Of a DNA stretch of 64,000 nucleotides, positions 1 to 20,160 are shown one piece after another; position 1 is the first letter of the stretch, and each line of letters starts with the position of its first letter. Source of the stretch: Cheilinus undulatus (taxonomy: Eukaryota; Chordata; Actinopteri; Labriformes; Labridae); contig NC_054875.1 in NCBI RefSeq assembly GCF_018320785.1, positions 17,176,632-17,240,631 of the forward strand. The letters run 5' to 3'. The notes beneath the pieces were generated by a model. That model was given only the letters and a program-made list of their open reading frames with translations. It made no database searches and had not been told where the DNA came from. Made by a program: the position numbers and the translations under genes.

Positions 1-2340
1 ACTCAAAGCATAAAGCTCTTTAATATTCTCCTCTGGTATTGCCTGGACTCGGGGCTGAATCTTCAATTTTATGTGAATATTATCAAACTCAGATCAGAGT
101 CAGGTATTATTACTGAGTACATTTTCATATTTAAGGAATTTGACTCTGTTGCTGCCATAACAGCTTCCACACCAGGCACAAGTTCACAGAGTGCTGGTTT
201 TGTCTCCCTGCTGTCAAAGCTCTGTCATTCCTCCTTAGTTTTACCTCAATAAACCCCCCTACAAGTGACTGGATTCAGTGTATAGTGGAAGCGTGCCTTC
301 TCAAAGTAAAAGCATTATGTACAAACGAAGAGAGTTTCTCCAAAGAAATGCTACAGAGGGCTTTTACTTTGGAAGTGTTTTCGTACTGTGTTTATCTTTA
401 CCTGCAACATTTTAAACTGAGTGGAAACAGAAAGCTTCATAAAAAATAGAATTTGGGAGAACAAATTTATTTAACAGACATATTTTAGCTTGTGGTCTAC
501 ATCTGGTTCATCAAGAAACAGATTTCAAACATATTCTACCAGTGTGGACACACATATTTGCTACAACAAGGTAAATACGGCTCTGTATTTATCATTTCCC
601 TGTCTCGTTTGACCGATAACTGCTCGTGTTGCAAGAAAAAAACAGACCAGACCTCAAATCTCAAAATTCTCTGTGCGTGAGATGTGCAGCGTCTCTGCAG
701 CGTATGATGCAGCCCTAACACTGGCTGCCAGTCTGAAACAGTGGTTCCTGCATAGGAGCAGTGAGGAGCGCCACGGCTAAGGGTTGTCACAGTACCAGTG
801 CAGACCAAAACATGGCGGCCTCCTGTTGAGTTTTTATACTCAAGATGTAGATATCTAGTGAGTTTTTTAGTTCAATATAAATATGAGAGATACAAAATAT
901 CTATCAGACAAGATGAACTTTTCTGATCATACAGGGCTCTTTTAAGAATAATGTAGATTTAATTCAAAGAAGGCAACATTTTTGGATGCACATTGTCTCT
1001 AAATACCAAAGAAAATGACAAAAAAGTCTATGGGCCTTTCTCAAGTTGCTCCCTTGCTCCCACTGCCACTCTCACTACAGAGAGAGCTCCATCTAATTTT
1101 GCAAATGAAGCCTTCTCGGTTAAACTGGAGAGTCTAAATACATCATCCAGCTCCCATAATTCCTGCAGACACCAGAACTTAAGCATTTCACACCACTAAA
1201 ACAATTACGCTAGTTGTCCACATAAATTATATTAGGCGGAGTAAAAAAATTCAATCCGATTCATAAGATGATTCATTTATTCAGCCATTGTCAACATGAA
1301 ACACTTCACAGAAATAAGCAAACTGTTTTCAAGACTTTACAGTTTTGATAGTAATGCTGTATTTTTAAAAAATATCTTACATTTGTATCATATTGCTGTT
1401 TTCAACTTATATTGGTGCATTACAATTTATACTAGTGGTGATGTGTAACTTTGATTTAAAGAGTCTCCCATGATCAACAACAAAAGGTGTTACACCTGTT
1501 CAGTTAGGACTGGTTCAGACTAACTGATGGAGGGTTTAACTAGCTATACCATTCTCAGATGTTTTGGATAGCACTCAAGTGGCAGACGCTCCACAAGAGC
1601 ATGCAAATGGAGTGGAACTGTGTAGGAAGAGGGTGAAGGAAGCTGTTTGAGAAAAGCCCAATGGGGGCTTCCCATTATGTACGTTTGCACATCTCTGTGT
1701 CTTCCCTCCTTGACTGACTTGGAAATCATTTTCTCTCCACCAAGATGAAGGATCTTCCAATTCCTTGAATGCAAATGGAGAGGGTAAGGATGGAGTTTAG
1801 GATGCTTATGGAGGAGGTCAGAGCAAGGAAACAGCATTCTTTCCTCTACTAAAGTATTTTGACTTAAGACACGATGTGATTGGTTTAGAGATGTGACACC
1901 TATCAGCTGAAAAGCTGCTTTTCACATGGCCCATGGCTTTTCTCACATTTTATTCTCACAGCACTGAGCGTCTTACAATATAGTTTAATGTGCACAGATG
2001 ATACACTTAACAACTTTATGCAGGATAATTCATTCTCATAGGCCTTACTAAAGCAGAAGTTGTTGTTTAATTTTATTAAACAACATAATCAGTTTAAACT
2101 TACAGAACTCTGTGGTGGATTATTGAGCAGGAAGGGTAAATGATCAAATTTAGCCACCAAACTAATATCACTTATAAGAATGCTGCATGTTGGTTAAAAA
2201 TTGTTTCTTGTTTAAAATATTTAATGCCTAAAGTTCCAAACCATATTAATGCAGCTACAATAATCTGAAAGGTTTTTGAATATGTTTTCCTTCCATAAAC
2301 TGGTCCCGTAACACTGCTACAGTGGGCTTTTAGTTGAATC
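1..2340. other. 5' flank of prelid3b, no gene recognised
   Basis: This is AT-rich DNA with only short, unconvincing open frames (the longest is about 97 codons, near 1544-1837 on the - strand). I see no domain, splice-consistent exon, RNA gene or tandem array that I can defend. Confidence 0.5.
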
Positions 2341-2359
2341 AGCTATTCATCTAGTCATC

Positions 2360-2620
2360 AGTGGCCTATGTGACGTCGCTCAGAATGACACTTGATGTGG
2401 AGGCTTTCTCATTTGGTAAATTATCCTTCTCTGTCCTCCTGTCTACTGGCATCTCTCCTCCAATTCCTTGCTGGGTGGACCTAAGACGCAAGGAAACGAG
2501 TGACGAACGCAAGGATACCAAAAAGGCAATTGGAACAGAGCCTTTGCCGCTTCCTCCTTTGAGTCGGTCACGCTGTCAGTAGTCGCCGGCTCCCGAGCAC
2601 TGACAGAAGAGGTTTATAAA
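2360..2620 (+). promoter_or_regulatory. Probable prelid3b promoter and 5' UTR
   Basis: The stretch directly before the prelid3b ATG is more GC- and CpG-rich than its flanks. It contains a CRE-like TGACGTCG at 2371-2378. No TATA box is placed convincingly: the TTTATAAA just before the ATG is too close to act as one. The transcription start cannot be fixed from sequence alone. Confidence 0.3.
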
Positions 2621-8904
<6,284 letters not shown>

Positions 8905-11900
8905 TTCCAGCCTTCCTTGCTTCTTTATCCACCATCATGTGCCAATGGGCCTCTAATTTTTCCCTATCATCCCACCAGCCAGCATAACCTAATAACCACA
9001 GCCCCAACCTCCAGCTCAGTTTTAGTCTTTTTTTGTGAATATCGCAAAAAAAGGAAAAGCAACAACATCAAAAAAAACTACTGTTGGTCCCTCCTCTGAA
9101 GTCTGTATATCAAGTTTGATGATCCGTTGTGGGCAGTGATGGGAAGTGCTGAGCTCCCTGGTCACTGGATACAACTCGTGATGATAGTCTGAATATAAAC
9201 AGGGTTGAATTAGACTGCACTTAAAGCTTATAGAACTTAACTTTAGTCCAAACTTCTGCATTGAACCTACACCTTAGTGGCCTATACTGTTGTTGGCATG
9301 TTTGTGCATTGGTGTGTCCTTGCTCTGCAATACTGTGGCCAACTGTACTTGGCATTGTAATTTTTATGCCATTTCCCAGTCCTGCTGCCACATTGCCAAG
9401 GCAACTGAAACCAAACCTATTGTGTTGGAATTTGAGCTGCTAAATCTTGAGCAGTAGTTTATTATACTACAGTTATTACAAAGAAGTAAAGAGACATCAG
9501 AGGGGATGAAAAGTACAGCTGGTGAATTAGCTAAGGCACAATGTGGGGGAATTTTTTAGTCATTCGGCCACTGAGAGACATGTATCGCAGGACTTGCAGT
9601 CTTGGTTGTTACATTCTTGAGGAGGTACACATTGGCTCTCTGTTTAGGTCTCTGTGAAAAAAATATGATGCTGAAGTATAAATCAGGCTTTTAGTTTTAT
9701 GGTGTCTAAGCTCTTTTTTAAACCACACTGTGCCTCAACATCTAATCAATTTTTTTTTCTGTCTCCTCTTCATCTTTCATATCTTTTCACTCCTTTTTTC
9801 CTCAAAAGTTTCCAAATCTTTCTTAACAAGTTAAGTACTTGCTATCCCAGGAAATAAGTCACTCTTTCATAACTTCTTGGATGACTGACATCAATAAGTT
9901 AAAGTAGAACTAAAAAATACCTTAAAAACAAACTTCCACCACTAACAAAAACTGTTAGGTACATGTGGCGGCAGTTGTCTGTTCGCTGATTTTGCTTTTT
10001 CCGTTGTCCAGTGGAGACAACAGATTATTTGTAGTAAAGATTTGTGCAGCTCAGAAGAAGCAGAAGTCTCCTGTGACTGTCAGTGTCAAATGTAAGGCTG
10101 CATTCACACTGCAACTTCTACTGCTCAGTTCTGATTTTTTTGCTCTGATCTGATATTTTTTCTGTCTTTTCAAATAACTTTTTTCAAAATGTGGCCTGTA
10201 TCAGAGTCCTGAGAGAGGTTCATTAATCTACATGTGAAAGTGGACAAGATCTGAGATTTAGTATTTTAAAAAGATCACATTCAGTGAGTTGAGCTGTTAA
10301 AGCTGTGATTAACAAAAATAACTTTTGAGCCACATAGCAGCAAAAAATCAGTTCCAGGTCACTTTTTCCTGCTCTGCACCTGAAGAGAAATACTTGAAAG
10401 CTAGTTGGTGGATGTACTTGCATAGTCTGTTACACAAGTGGGAACTGCCAAAAGTCTTGTGCCATTAGGCTGATTTTCATTTTTCTTGAGCTAGTGTCTT
10501 AAATACTTGTCGGAGGGGAAAAGCAGGTCAGAGCAAAGCATGGAGTGGTGCTGATTACGTTTGAAATGACCAGGAAGTCCAGCTACGGGATTTCAATTAA
10601 AGTATCCCAATCCATTTAGTGTTAAGTTAATTTCGGTACCCACAGATCTGGATTTATTTGCTTACATCGGTATCAGGAACTGGTCTTCTAATGGACATTC
10701 TGGTCTTGCTCTAAGTATGAATGACTTGCGCTCTCAAGTCCATCTCCCCTCAGAAGTATTATTTGTCATACTGTTGTGTTTAACCAGTATTTTTTTTACA
10801 GTTTAAGAATGTTCATACTTCAATGTCTAACTTATTTAAAGTCAATGTATTTAAACAGTTAAAGGGGACACAAGTGTGTGAAATGATGCAGAACTCTGAA
10901 CGCTGAGCTATGTAATGGCATTTATATTTTTTGTGTTTGTGTTAGTGCTCATCAGTGTGAAGAGAGGAGCTCAACAGGGCTATGTTCAGGATCACTAAGT
11001 TTACAGACATTAAATGTGATGCTGAAATAAATAACTACAGATTTAATATCCCAAAATGTTATGTATGATGAACAAACCCATGCTGTACTAAGATTTAAGA
11101 TTCAATAAAAGTGTAATCAGGCTGACAATCTTAGGAAGAAACTAAATTTGTTTTTAAAGTCAGCTCACGCTTATTATCTGTTCATTTATCATTTTCCTGC
11201 TCCTCTCACAGAGGTCCCTCAGGTGCTATCATTTTTAATATTTGTGCAGTTTCCTTTTTTTGTCTTTAATAAAAACCACATTGAGTGTTAACTTAATAGT
11301 ACAGTTTATTTTATCACTCTTTCATTTTATTCACTCCTCTCAAAATTTTGGATATTGACAGCTTTACTGTAACCTTTACATTCAGTGCTTATGGTTTGAA
11401 TAATGATGCTCCACTGGAAGTGTCTGATCATCTCTGCTTTTAGTTCATTGTGCCTTTCACACTCACTCATCAGCTGTTTCTTTTTAAAAGCTTGTTAGTG
11501 ATTGGCTGACAGTTTCACAGTCTCATAATGTGTTGTCTAGCTCAGTATCGTTCTGTTTGAAGTCAGATCTTCTGACCGTGCTGAATGATCAGCCAGGCAG
11601 TGTCCACACAGTATCTCATTTAACGATAGAAATCATGTTTTTCTATGGGGGGCATTTAGGAACATTGGCTGTAAATAGGCTTATATTTATATTTTTGGTG
11701 GTGTTTACATTCCAGACATGTAAAAAATTCTCAAGAGTGCACTTCGAAATGTTTCAAAAATAAAGAGATGACATTGTTTCATGACTGTGGAGTTTAAGTT
11801 TGTAAATTTCTTAACTTATTGAACTTTAAAAGTGTAATCATCCTGAATCCCTGAGAAAAATGGAAACTCAAACAAACCAAATAATGTCAAAAGAGATGCT

Positions 11901-12500
11901 GAAGCCCTAGAGGGTAAAAAAAAAAAAAAGCCTTTTATTGTATTATTTTTTATGTTTTTCCCTGTGATTTTGACTTTTGAGGTGCCTCAGTGGTAGTATA
12001 AATAGATGCGAAGTAGTGTAGCATATACTGGAAGACACCTTCAAAGAACACACTTAAGGTTTTAAAGATTCATCTCTACAAATGTTGCACACAGTGTCAC
12101 AAGAATTTACATTATGCTCTTGTGTTCTGTTTGTGGAATTAATGTGGCAAATTTTTAGAATAAGACCTCATATTTTTTTTTTATTATTCACAGTGTGAAG
12201 CTGACTTACTGGCAAATTAGAAAAAGGTTAAGGAACGGACCAGAATATGGCCTGATAAGCAAGAAATGCTTTTTTCCACAGTCCAGAAACTAGCTGGGTG
12301 CATCAAGCTTTGCCTTTCAGATTTTGTGCAGCCTAACAGTATCATTTGCCCTTTTTTTTTTACATTTATAGTGTGTGTTCTGTAGCGTAATCTGGCCTTC
12401 CTCCTTCAGAGCTGTGTTGACCAGCTGTGCTTGTCTCAGTCTCAATAAAACAATATTTTTGTATGTAGAAATGGGGGTGGTTGAGCAGAGATTCGACTAA
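8905..12500 (+). other. prelid3b 3' UTR and downstream DNA
   Basis: No open frame here looks like a gene. The 3' end of the transcript is uncertain: canonical AATAAA signals are at 11026-11031, 11104-11109 and 12444-12449, and the last is followed by a T/G-rich stretch. In human, ATP5F1E lies just downstream of this gene; I looked for its short coding sequence and did not find it. An imperfect MITE-like segment, opening with 'GGCTGCATTCACACTGC', may lie at about 10090-10440. Confidence 0.45.
11104..11109 (+). terminator. Candidate prelid3b polyadenylation signal
   Basis: A canonical AATAAA, within TTCAATAAAAGTG, lies about 2.2 kb after the stop codon. Competing signals at 11026 and 12444 are equally plausible by sequence alone. 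Confidence 0.3.
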
Positions 12501-12644
12501 GACTCACCATTTAGTTCCATTTCACAAACTTTATCAGTTTGTTGTGTAGTTGATTCTCTGTTCCAACTGTTAATTTCTGACATGATCATGAATCTACAAG
12601 AATATTACCTTACATACGTTTTTGTTTATATCAGTAAAGATGAC

Positions 12645-12738
12645 AGGAATGTATCCCACCACGCTGCCCAGTGATAGCTGGATTAGGGTCCAGCCCCCGC
12701 AACCCCAAAAATGGTATGGATAATGGATGGATGGACTC
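12645..12738 (+). repeat. LINE/SINE 3' tail ending in ATGG repeats
   Basis: A block reading 'AGGGTCCAGCCCCCGCAACC' (12687-12706), followed by TATGGATAATGGATGGATGGA, matches a 3' end that is very common in teleost genomes, 5'-truncated as LINE insertions usually are. The ATGG tandem tail is characteristic of RTE-type insertions. Confidence 0.55.
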
Positions 12739-15700
12739 ACATGTAGGCCTCCTTACCTTAAGACCTAGATTCAAGCTTGAAGTACCAGTGACAGGTAAGC
12801 CAGTGAGAGTAAGGTCAACAGTGAGGTCTTGATTCACATGAAATTAAACTCATCCGTGTAGAAATAATGAAATAATTTTATTTTGAACTTATTAATTCTA
12901 AGATTTTTGTTAAAATTATTTTACTTTAGTATTATTTTGTCCTGAATGGACTCTCTGCAGATGAAACCCCAAGTACCTTTCATGGCCTGTAGGTGGCAGT
13001 CCAACTTAAGGATGGATTCTTCAACGGCAAGATAAAGAAACAAAGAAATATAATGCTTATGTCCTATAATTCTCATAGCAGGAAGAAGATTCCGTGAGAA
13101 TTATCTAATGATCCTAAAGAATAGTCTATGTCTCAACAGATATAAATTGCAGCTCTTTCTTTTAAACTTTCTATCTCACTTCTGATATTGAAATGGTCCA
13201 TGAATGGCTGATAATCCACTATCTTCAAAAGATACTGCCAAGTTTTTATCTTGAAACCAGCACCTCTTCCATCCGTCTCTCTCTATGCTCTGCTATATCT
13301 GGCTCCACAAGGGACTGTTCACATCTTGAGAATCTCAGCTGACACTTGTTATTGGCAGATGCCCTTCAAGATTCTTCCCCAAGCTCATAACAAAGGCTAA
13401 ATCAATATGAATTATGGCCATGTCGTAGGATCCACGCTCTTGTTTTTACAGAAGAACATAATCAACACAAGGTGGTATTGGTGAATATTTATGCATGCAC
13501 CATTTTTCCAAACACTATGTATATGTGTATAAATGTACGTATGCCTTTATAGCGAACATATTACATATTACAACATTCACCGTATCATCATCTTATAAAA
13601 GTGATGGATTCTGCCTTTTCTCTAACTTTTGCTCTTCCTTAGTTACTTGTCTGCATTTAAATAGTCATTACCCTGTATGGCACACCCATTACCTTAAAAT
13701 TAAAGATTCACATATTAGTAAATGCAGCTTTGGCAAAAATTTTGAAACATTTAAAAACCAATCACATTATCAATTAAATTAGCCTGTAAAAGAAACCTTA
13801 TCACTTTCTTTTAATGCTATATGATACTGATATACAATGATACTGAGATAACTTAGAGGAGTGAAGTGTACATACCTCAGCATTATCCTTTAAGAGAGTG
13901 AGTTATTACTTTAATATTGAGCATTTACTCTGCTGATATCACTAGTTATAGACTTAGAGTGTAGTGGAAATTATTATTTAAAAAGCTGTAAAATGTGCAC
14001 TTATGAAGGACTTGAGGTATTTGAGGAAAGAGAAGGAAATTACTCAAAACACTGGGCTTTACCTCTGGGAGTATAATCACATATTTCTGTGTCATTCACA
14101 CAAATCATTTTAGATGCATGTTTATCATTCATAACCTCTCTATTGGAGATAGTATTTTATCTCTGACTGCATTAACTTATCCAAATGAAGCTTTTACAAA
14201 AAGAAAAAAAAAAATCTGTCCCCAGATTACAAAACAATAGGATGGGATAATGTAGCTGTGGAGACACTCACATCATCCCTACAAAGAGAAGGTAAAGGTC
14301 CTTCAATGAGCGAAGAAATGGCACCTAAATATCACTTCCTCATTCTGTTTTTTTTTTTTTTTTTTTTTTTCACATTTCTCTCTTAATATTTCCTTCTGTA
14401 ATGTGCACCTATGCATTTATACTACGTGATCTATTGGGTATCCATCTCTTTTGGACCTAGACACACTTACGTTGTTTTGTAACTTAAATATGGTGCTCTT
14501 AAGATTTGTGTTTACCATAACAAATATTAACAATGATTCAACCCCAAGTAATTAGCCTCATGATGGATGAGTTTGAATAAAAGTTTAGGGAAAACTCACA
14601 TTATGCCAAAGAGTGTGGTCCACCCACCTTTCACTGCAAAACTGTGGCCCAAGAGGGATGTTCTGAATCCCTGCTGGTCTTGACTCAACAGCCAGCTCTG
14701 GTAAATTATACTTCGCATGGTAATGCTACACATAGGGAGAGCAGACATAGTTGTAAAAAGGTGTGGGGATATTTGTCTAAAATATGTAAATATGTGGCTC
14801 TTCTGAGCTACATATTATCAACTTTGGGCATTCTGTATTTTAAGACTTTAAAACAGATGAAAAACACAGGGCCACATCCTGAAACCTTCTCCTTTTTGAT
14901 GAGGGATTGTGAAGAGATACAGGGCCAAAGATTCTGATGTCAATTTCACCAGTGATGGCAGGAAGAAAGACAAGTTCTGAATTCTGGGGAATCCACCCTG
15001 AACATGCACATTTTCCTAGAACAAAATGGCACATTTAAATTCTCTTAAGTATTTAAATCACATATCATGTCGTTTGTTTTCATGGGTTCAGCTCACAAAG
15101 TAGCTCCCTGTGCTGGCCCACTGTCATACATGAAAGCATTAACCTGCGGTGGTGTTATAGCTACAGCCTTATAGTCCCAAATCTATGTGTATCCTTCACA
15201 GTCAAAGAACTCCTAAGACAGTTAACAGACATTTATAAATTAAACAAAATCATTACAGGAAACTTTTTTTAGTCACCTTATAGAACATACCTGAACTACT
15301 GCAGGTTGAAGTATTTGCCAACTTTAAGCGTGTTGTATCATATTTGATACATACTTTTATGATACCTCTATCTAATCAATATGATCAATAAATCACTAAA
15401 AAAAATCTGAATGTAATCTAATAACTGATAAAAAAATTCCCTCAAGTGGATTATCAGCTACCAAAAATGCCTAATGTATCAAATGAGACAAAAAAATATA
15501 TGTTAAATTTTATGCAAATTTTGATTTTCTGGATTTCAGTAGAAAGTGGAATAATAATTTTAGTCCCAAAAAAATTGGAATTTTCTGGCTATAATTTGTG
15601 TTTTCAGGCTTTGAGTGGTTAAAGTAGGCTCCTGATGTTTGTTGTTCGTCTGGACACATTTCTACTCTTACTCTGAGTTATTTACTGAAACTTTCACTTC

Positions 15701-17200
15701 CTGTAGCACTGAAAAAGTGGCACTATACCCATGAATATGACAAGAATTTATCTATAAATTCTGCTCTGTAAATCAGAGAAATTAATGTAGAAAACATGAC
15801 ATTCAATGAAAACCTTATTGTTTAAGGTCAAAATTGAAAGACATGCCTGTGTAAATGTGTAGAATTATTTTTTATCAACACTTAATCTTGTGTAATAGTC
15901 ATCTGACACGATGCAATATGAGGAAAGTACAATAGCCACTGCAATGATCACGTCACACTCTACTGAAAAGAAGCAGGAAGGGAAAATATATCATCTGTAC
16001 AGTTGTCTTCACATTAGGCCTCATATTTGGTTAACTTTTAGATAAAGAACACAAGCTGAAATGATCCAAGAGGTCCAGCTAAGTTGTTCCACATCCTGAT
16101 TTATCACTGTTTCTGTGTGTGTGGGTGTGTATGTGTGTGTCTGTTGTGCATGTGTACACGTGTTTGATATTTTTCAAAGGTTTACTGTACTTGGAGGTGT
16201 AAGCTAGCTTGAGTTAAAGTCACAGTCACAAGATGTTTTGGGTTCCCCTGTCAAAAATTAATCAGTCTGGCAAGTATAGCCTCTATTGTTTGACACCCTT
16301 TTCTACTGCAACCCACAGCTTTTCCTTCGTCCATGTTGTTCCAGAAATAGCGCAGATCACTAAGAGCTGAAGTGCAACTAAAATCAGCAGGGTTTCTCAG
16401 TGATCTTCTTCAAGGAAACATTAGAATCACCAGCCATAAAATATTTCATTTATTTATCTCTTAATTCAACAAATACTCTTCATCTCACACATCATTATAA
16501 GTTCCATTAAATCACAATTAACAAGTTCAATAGGAAGAGAATATTATTGATAGACGATTTTCATTATTACACAATTAGGACCAACTTGCTTGCACTTTGA
16601 ATTCACTAACCAGAATGACACTTGAAACATCAAGAAAACAAACGAGCCAACAAGGACAACTATAGGCAAATACAATGGAAATAAAACACAATAAAACTGA
16701 GAAAGAATTTTGTTTTTAACAACTACACACCAGTAATTTGTTGTTTATTAAAAAAAAAAAACACCATCTGCAGTTTTGACAGGTCCCCTTTTTGTATTTT
16801 CTCTGAAGTGGGATTATTGATATATTTAGCAGCTCAAACACCATATAACATATTCACACCATTGTTTATCACATATTTCATTCCCCTGATATAAACACGA
16901 ACACACTCACAGTTAGACCCATGGCGAACATTTCACTGGATCTTTGACAACTTTGCATGAAGACTCACACCTTGGCAGGCATGTTAATGTCTGCATGTTC
17001 ATCACCTCCATTCATGCAGAGGTTGTTTCCCTCAGTCTGTTTGATAAAACATGTTTTCTGGAATGAGTTGACTACTTTACACAATGATTGTAGAGTTTAG
17101 TATTGCACATTATCACGAAGGCAAAATAAAAAGATGTAGGCTACATTTCACACAAATAATCCTTCTCATGAGTTTCTATGTCAAGTGGTCAACATGATGT
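12739..17200. other. AT-rich intergenic DNA
   Basis: Convergent intergenic space between prelid3b and slc32a1. It holds homopolymer runs (T tract at about 14349-14370), a short GT-rich stretch near 16115-16150, and scattered short open frames with no recognisable domain. The 3' UTR of slc32a1 must occupy part of the right-hand end. TTTATT (AATAAA on the - strand) occurs at 16744-16749 among other places, but the true site cannot be chosen. Confidence 0.45.
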
Positions 17201-17284
17201 TTTGATATGATCTGTGTCATGGCAACTTGCAGGAGTGCAACATTTTAGGACATTACCATATAATAAAGGTCATTCCTGAATCTC

Positions 17285-19597
17285 TCAGTCCTGGATATTG
17301 TACTTGAATGCCTCTATGAGACCTTCAATTGAGTGAATAAAGCCAGAAATGGCACATATGCCTCCAATGACAAAGATAGCAACGTCAAAGAAGACATGGT
17401 GCCACATGAGATTCCTCCACTGGAGCTTCAAGTGGAAGAGGCTTGGCAGGAGAAAGCACAGGCCAGCACCGGTCAGGCTCCCTGTTAAACCCATTAGCAG
17501 GGCAAAATGGGGGACAAAAACAGCCATAAGTAGGGTGAAGACTACAAGGCCAATTCGGAGGCCAAGACCCCACGATTTCAACTGTCCGCCTGGGCCATAG
17601 CAGTCAGGAAAGAGGGCCCTCCCACCGTCCTGGAACAATGACTTCTCAAGAACCTCAACGGCAGCAAAGAATGGCAGAGGGTAAGATAACAGGGCCTTGG
17701 CTACGAGGAAGATGTTCACCACAGCCCGGATGGTTGAAGGCAGGTTGTCTGTGATGACCTCTTTGGTGGCGTCTGCCCAAGTCAAGTAGGCCACCAGGGC
17801 AAAGAGGCCTTTGAGGACACAGGCTGCAATGTGGGTCCACTCCATCATGCAGTGAAACTCGCTGGGCCTCTGCATGTTTCCCTCTAAGGATGGGAGGAAA
17901 ATCTGGGAGGTGTAGCTGAATACAATGATGCCAATTGAAATTGGGAATTTCTTCACATCAATATAAAACTTGACCTTCTCCCATGCCCACTCCCTTGCCC
18001 TAGAGAGACAATACGCAATCACGAGGATGTTGATGATGAAGTGCGCAAGGGTGCAGAGCAAACTGAACTTTGACACAGCTTTAAGGTTTTTCAGAAACGC
18101 GCAAGGTATGAGCGCGACCGTGGCAACCACGGACCAGGCCTTCTGGGACACAGGGAATCCCGGGAAACTGTTGTACATCAGGTTGCCGCTGACCACTACA
18201 TACAGAATACATGTCATAATCAGTTCGATGATCTGAGCCACGTTCACAACGTGCCCGCCCAGTGCTGGAAAGCGAGGCGCACAGCAGGCATTGGCGATGT
18301 CCACGTAGGAGTCCCTCACGCGCACTTTTATACCGTCCTCGTTTTCTTCGTACAGACACGCGATAAGAATTTTCCCGGTATAGCAGCACACCACAGCCGC
18401 GAAGATAATGAGGAAGAGACCGAGGTAGCCGCCGTGGAGGATGGCGTACGGCAGGCCGAGGACGAACATGCCCTGCGGAGAGAGAAGCGCAGATGAGTGG
18501 TAATGGACGAGGCCCACATCGCAGTGACAGGGCGAGCCACCCCAAGCATGCGATGAAAGGCTCACATAACCTGTCTGTTACATCAGAATGGAAACAAAAT
18601 GCTTTTGTGTCGGCCTGTTTATGTTTAAAAATGCATTAGCTGGAAATACTTAATTTTTTTAAAATGTCTGCACCGAAGCGCTGTTTTCTTAGTTGCCTCG
18701 TCCTTTTAAAGGCCTCTCGTTTGCGCACTCTATAAACTGGATCACAGGAATTATTTAGAAATGTATTTTTAATCCGTTTGGATACAAATATAATTTGATG
18801 GAGACGCTGATAAGCACGTGGGAGCCATTCAGCCCCGGGCTATCAAACTCGAACAGGCCCGTCCTGCAGCTCATCTGATAAAAAGATTTGAATAAATAAA
18901 TTCTAAGACCCACAGCTCACTTTGAATTCAACCAAAGGCAACAAATAAAATACTGGGCGCCGATTGACTTATGATGTGTATTTTTTTATTTGATTAACCT
19001 TCATTTTTAAGATCAGCTTACTCTCCAGTATTGATCTGCTTTGTCAAATGTTCATTTTTGGGTTATGATGCAGTTCTCCGAGTGAGATTTTCCTTTGCAT
19101 TTAGGTTCTTAAATAAGGAAAATCTTCAAGGTGACATTTTGTCCAATCGCAGGCCTATCAGAGCCACTTTTGATGTTTTTTCACTCAAAAATATAAAGTA
19201 GAAAAAATAAGTGTACCTGAATGGCATTGGTGACGTTCCAGCCAGCTTCCCATGAGGTGATTTTGGGCTTATCTTCGTCCAGCGAGCCGCCTGGCTTCAG
19301 GGACGAAGGCCTTCGGCCGGTGCCGTCCCTCTGATAGTGGCTGTCTCCTTCCAGCTCCCCCCCTCCCTCCGTGTGCCCCCCTTCGTCTTCGCCCTGAAGG
19401 ACATCCATTTGCATCCCTTGCCTGTAGTCATAATCCAAGTCATCGCACTCCGCGAAACCCAAGCCCTCCTCGTCCGTGGCGGCCTGGAAGCCCAGTCGGG
19501 CGAACACCCCACTGACCTTGGCCTGAGATTTGTTGGATACTGTGTGGGCCGCATTGGTCAGCTTGTTGGTGAGCTTGTGTCGTATTAGATGAGCCAT
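17285..19597 (-). CDS. slc32a1: Vesicular inhibitory amino acid transporter (VGAT/VIAAT)
   Basis: There are two coding exons on the - strand: 19597-19217 (127 codons) and 18472-17285 (395 codons plus stop). They join in phase 0 across a 744-bp GT-AG intron, giving 522 aa (human 525). Residues 1 to about 120 are the cytosolic N-terminus, with the conserved SNKSQAK and FQAATDEE blocks. The AAAP transporter core starts across the splice junction (WNVTNAIQ, then [11 protein letters not shown]) and has about nine hydrophobic segments. The diagnostic [34 protein letters not shown] and LTGSLTGAG blocks are all intact. The protein loads GABA and glycine into synaptic vesicles using the proton gradient. 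The start ATG has good context (AAAATGG) and begins the conserved MAHLIRHKL opening. No lesions are seen. This single gene marks inhibitory neurons, so its flanks should hold neuronal control elements that I cannot identify by eye. Confidence 0.97.
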
Positions 19598-20160
19598 TTT
19601 GGCTGAAATTATAAACGTCCTTCAACTGGAAATGGTGTAACCGACTAAAAATCTGAGAGGCAGCTGCATCCAGTGGTTTACCTGCGTTTACTGTATATCC
19701 ATGCCTGTTGCCTCTTAAATATCGTCGCAAAGCTGACAAGCTTTCACCCAAACCGTTCACAATCCTCTGCCGCCTTTCTTGGCTTGCTCCTCCATAGTAG
19801 TCCCTCAGAAAGCACTCCTTGGCATTGGCACAAATAAAGAGACGCAAAAATGCTGGTTTAAGAAAGACAGTCTCTCCTCATTAGTGACTGAAACGATAAT
19901 CAAGCATTTTCCTACCAGATTTGTCAACTGGGAGTCCTGTCGGTGACCGCGCGAGCGCTGAAATCTCTGACAGCATCATCCGGAGAGAGAGAGGTAGAGA
20001 AAGGGAGAGAGGCGCGCACGTGTCCGCATAGGCTGCCAGTATAAAGGTTCGCGCACAACAACTGTCACAAATGGCGAAGAGAGAGAGAGAGAGAGGCAGA
20101 GAGAGAGGGTGGCCCTCCTTACGGGACTTTATTTCAGCGCAAGTAATCACGAGGATAAAA
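19598..20160 (-). promoter_or_regulatory. slc32a1 5' UTR and proximal promoter with CT-repeat tract
   Basis: This lies upstream of the slc32a1 ATG on the - strand. It contains two GA-rich runs on the + strand (about 19981-20011 and 20079-20109), which are CT-rich in the transcript sense, separated by a GC-rich stretch with GCGCGCACGTG (an E-box CACGTG at about 20017-20022). No TATA box is obvious. Where the transcript starts within this stretch is unknown. Confidence 0.4.

Noticed and set aside
8905..12500. ATP5F1E expected downstream of prelid3b by human gene order
   Set aside because: I looked for its short, well-conserved coding sequence on both strands and saw none.
14644..14937. 97-codon frame in the prelid3b-slc32a1 interval
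   Set aside because: No domain, no splice partners and AT-rich composition. I read it as chance.
18081..18545. 154-codon - strand frame overlapping slc32a1 exon 2
   Set aside because: It is an alternative-frame shadow of the GC-rich slc32a1 coding sequence. The real frame encodes the transporter.
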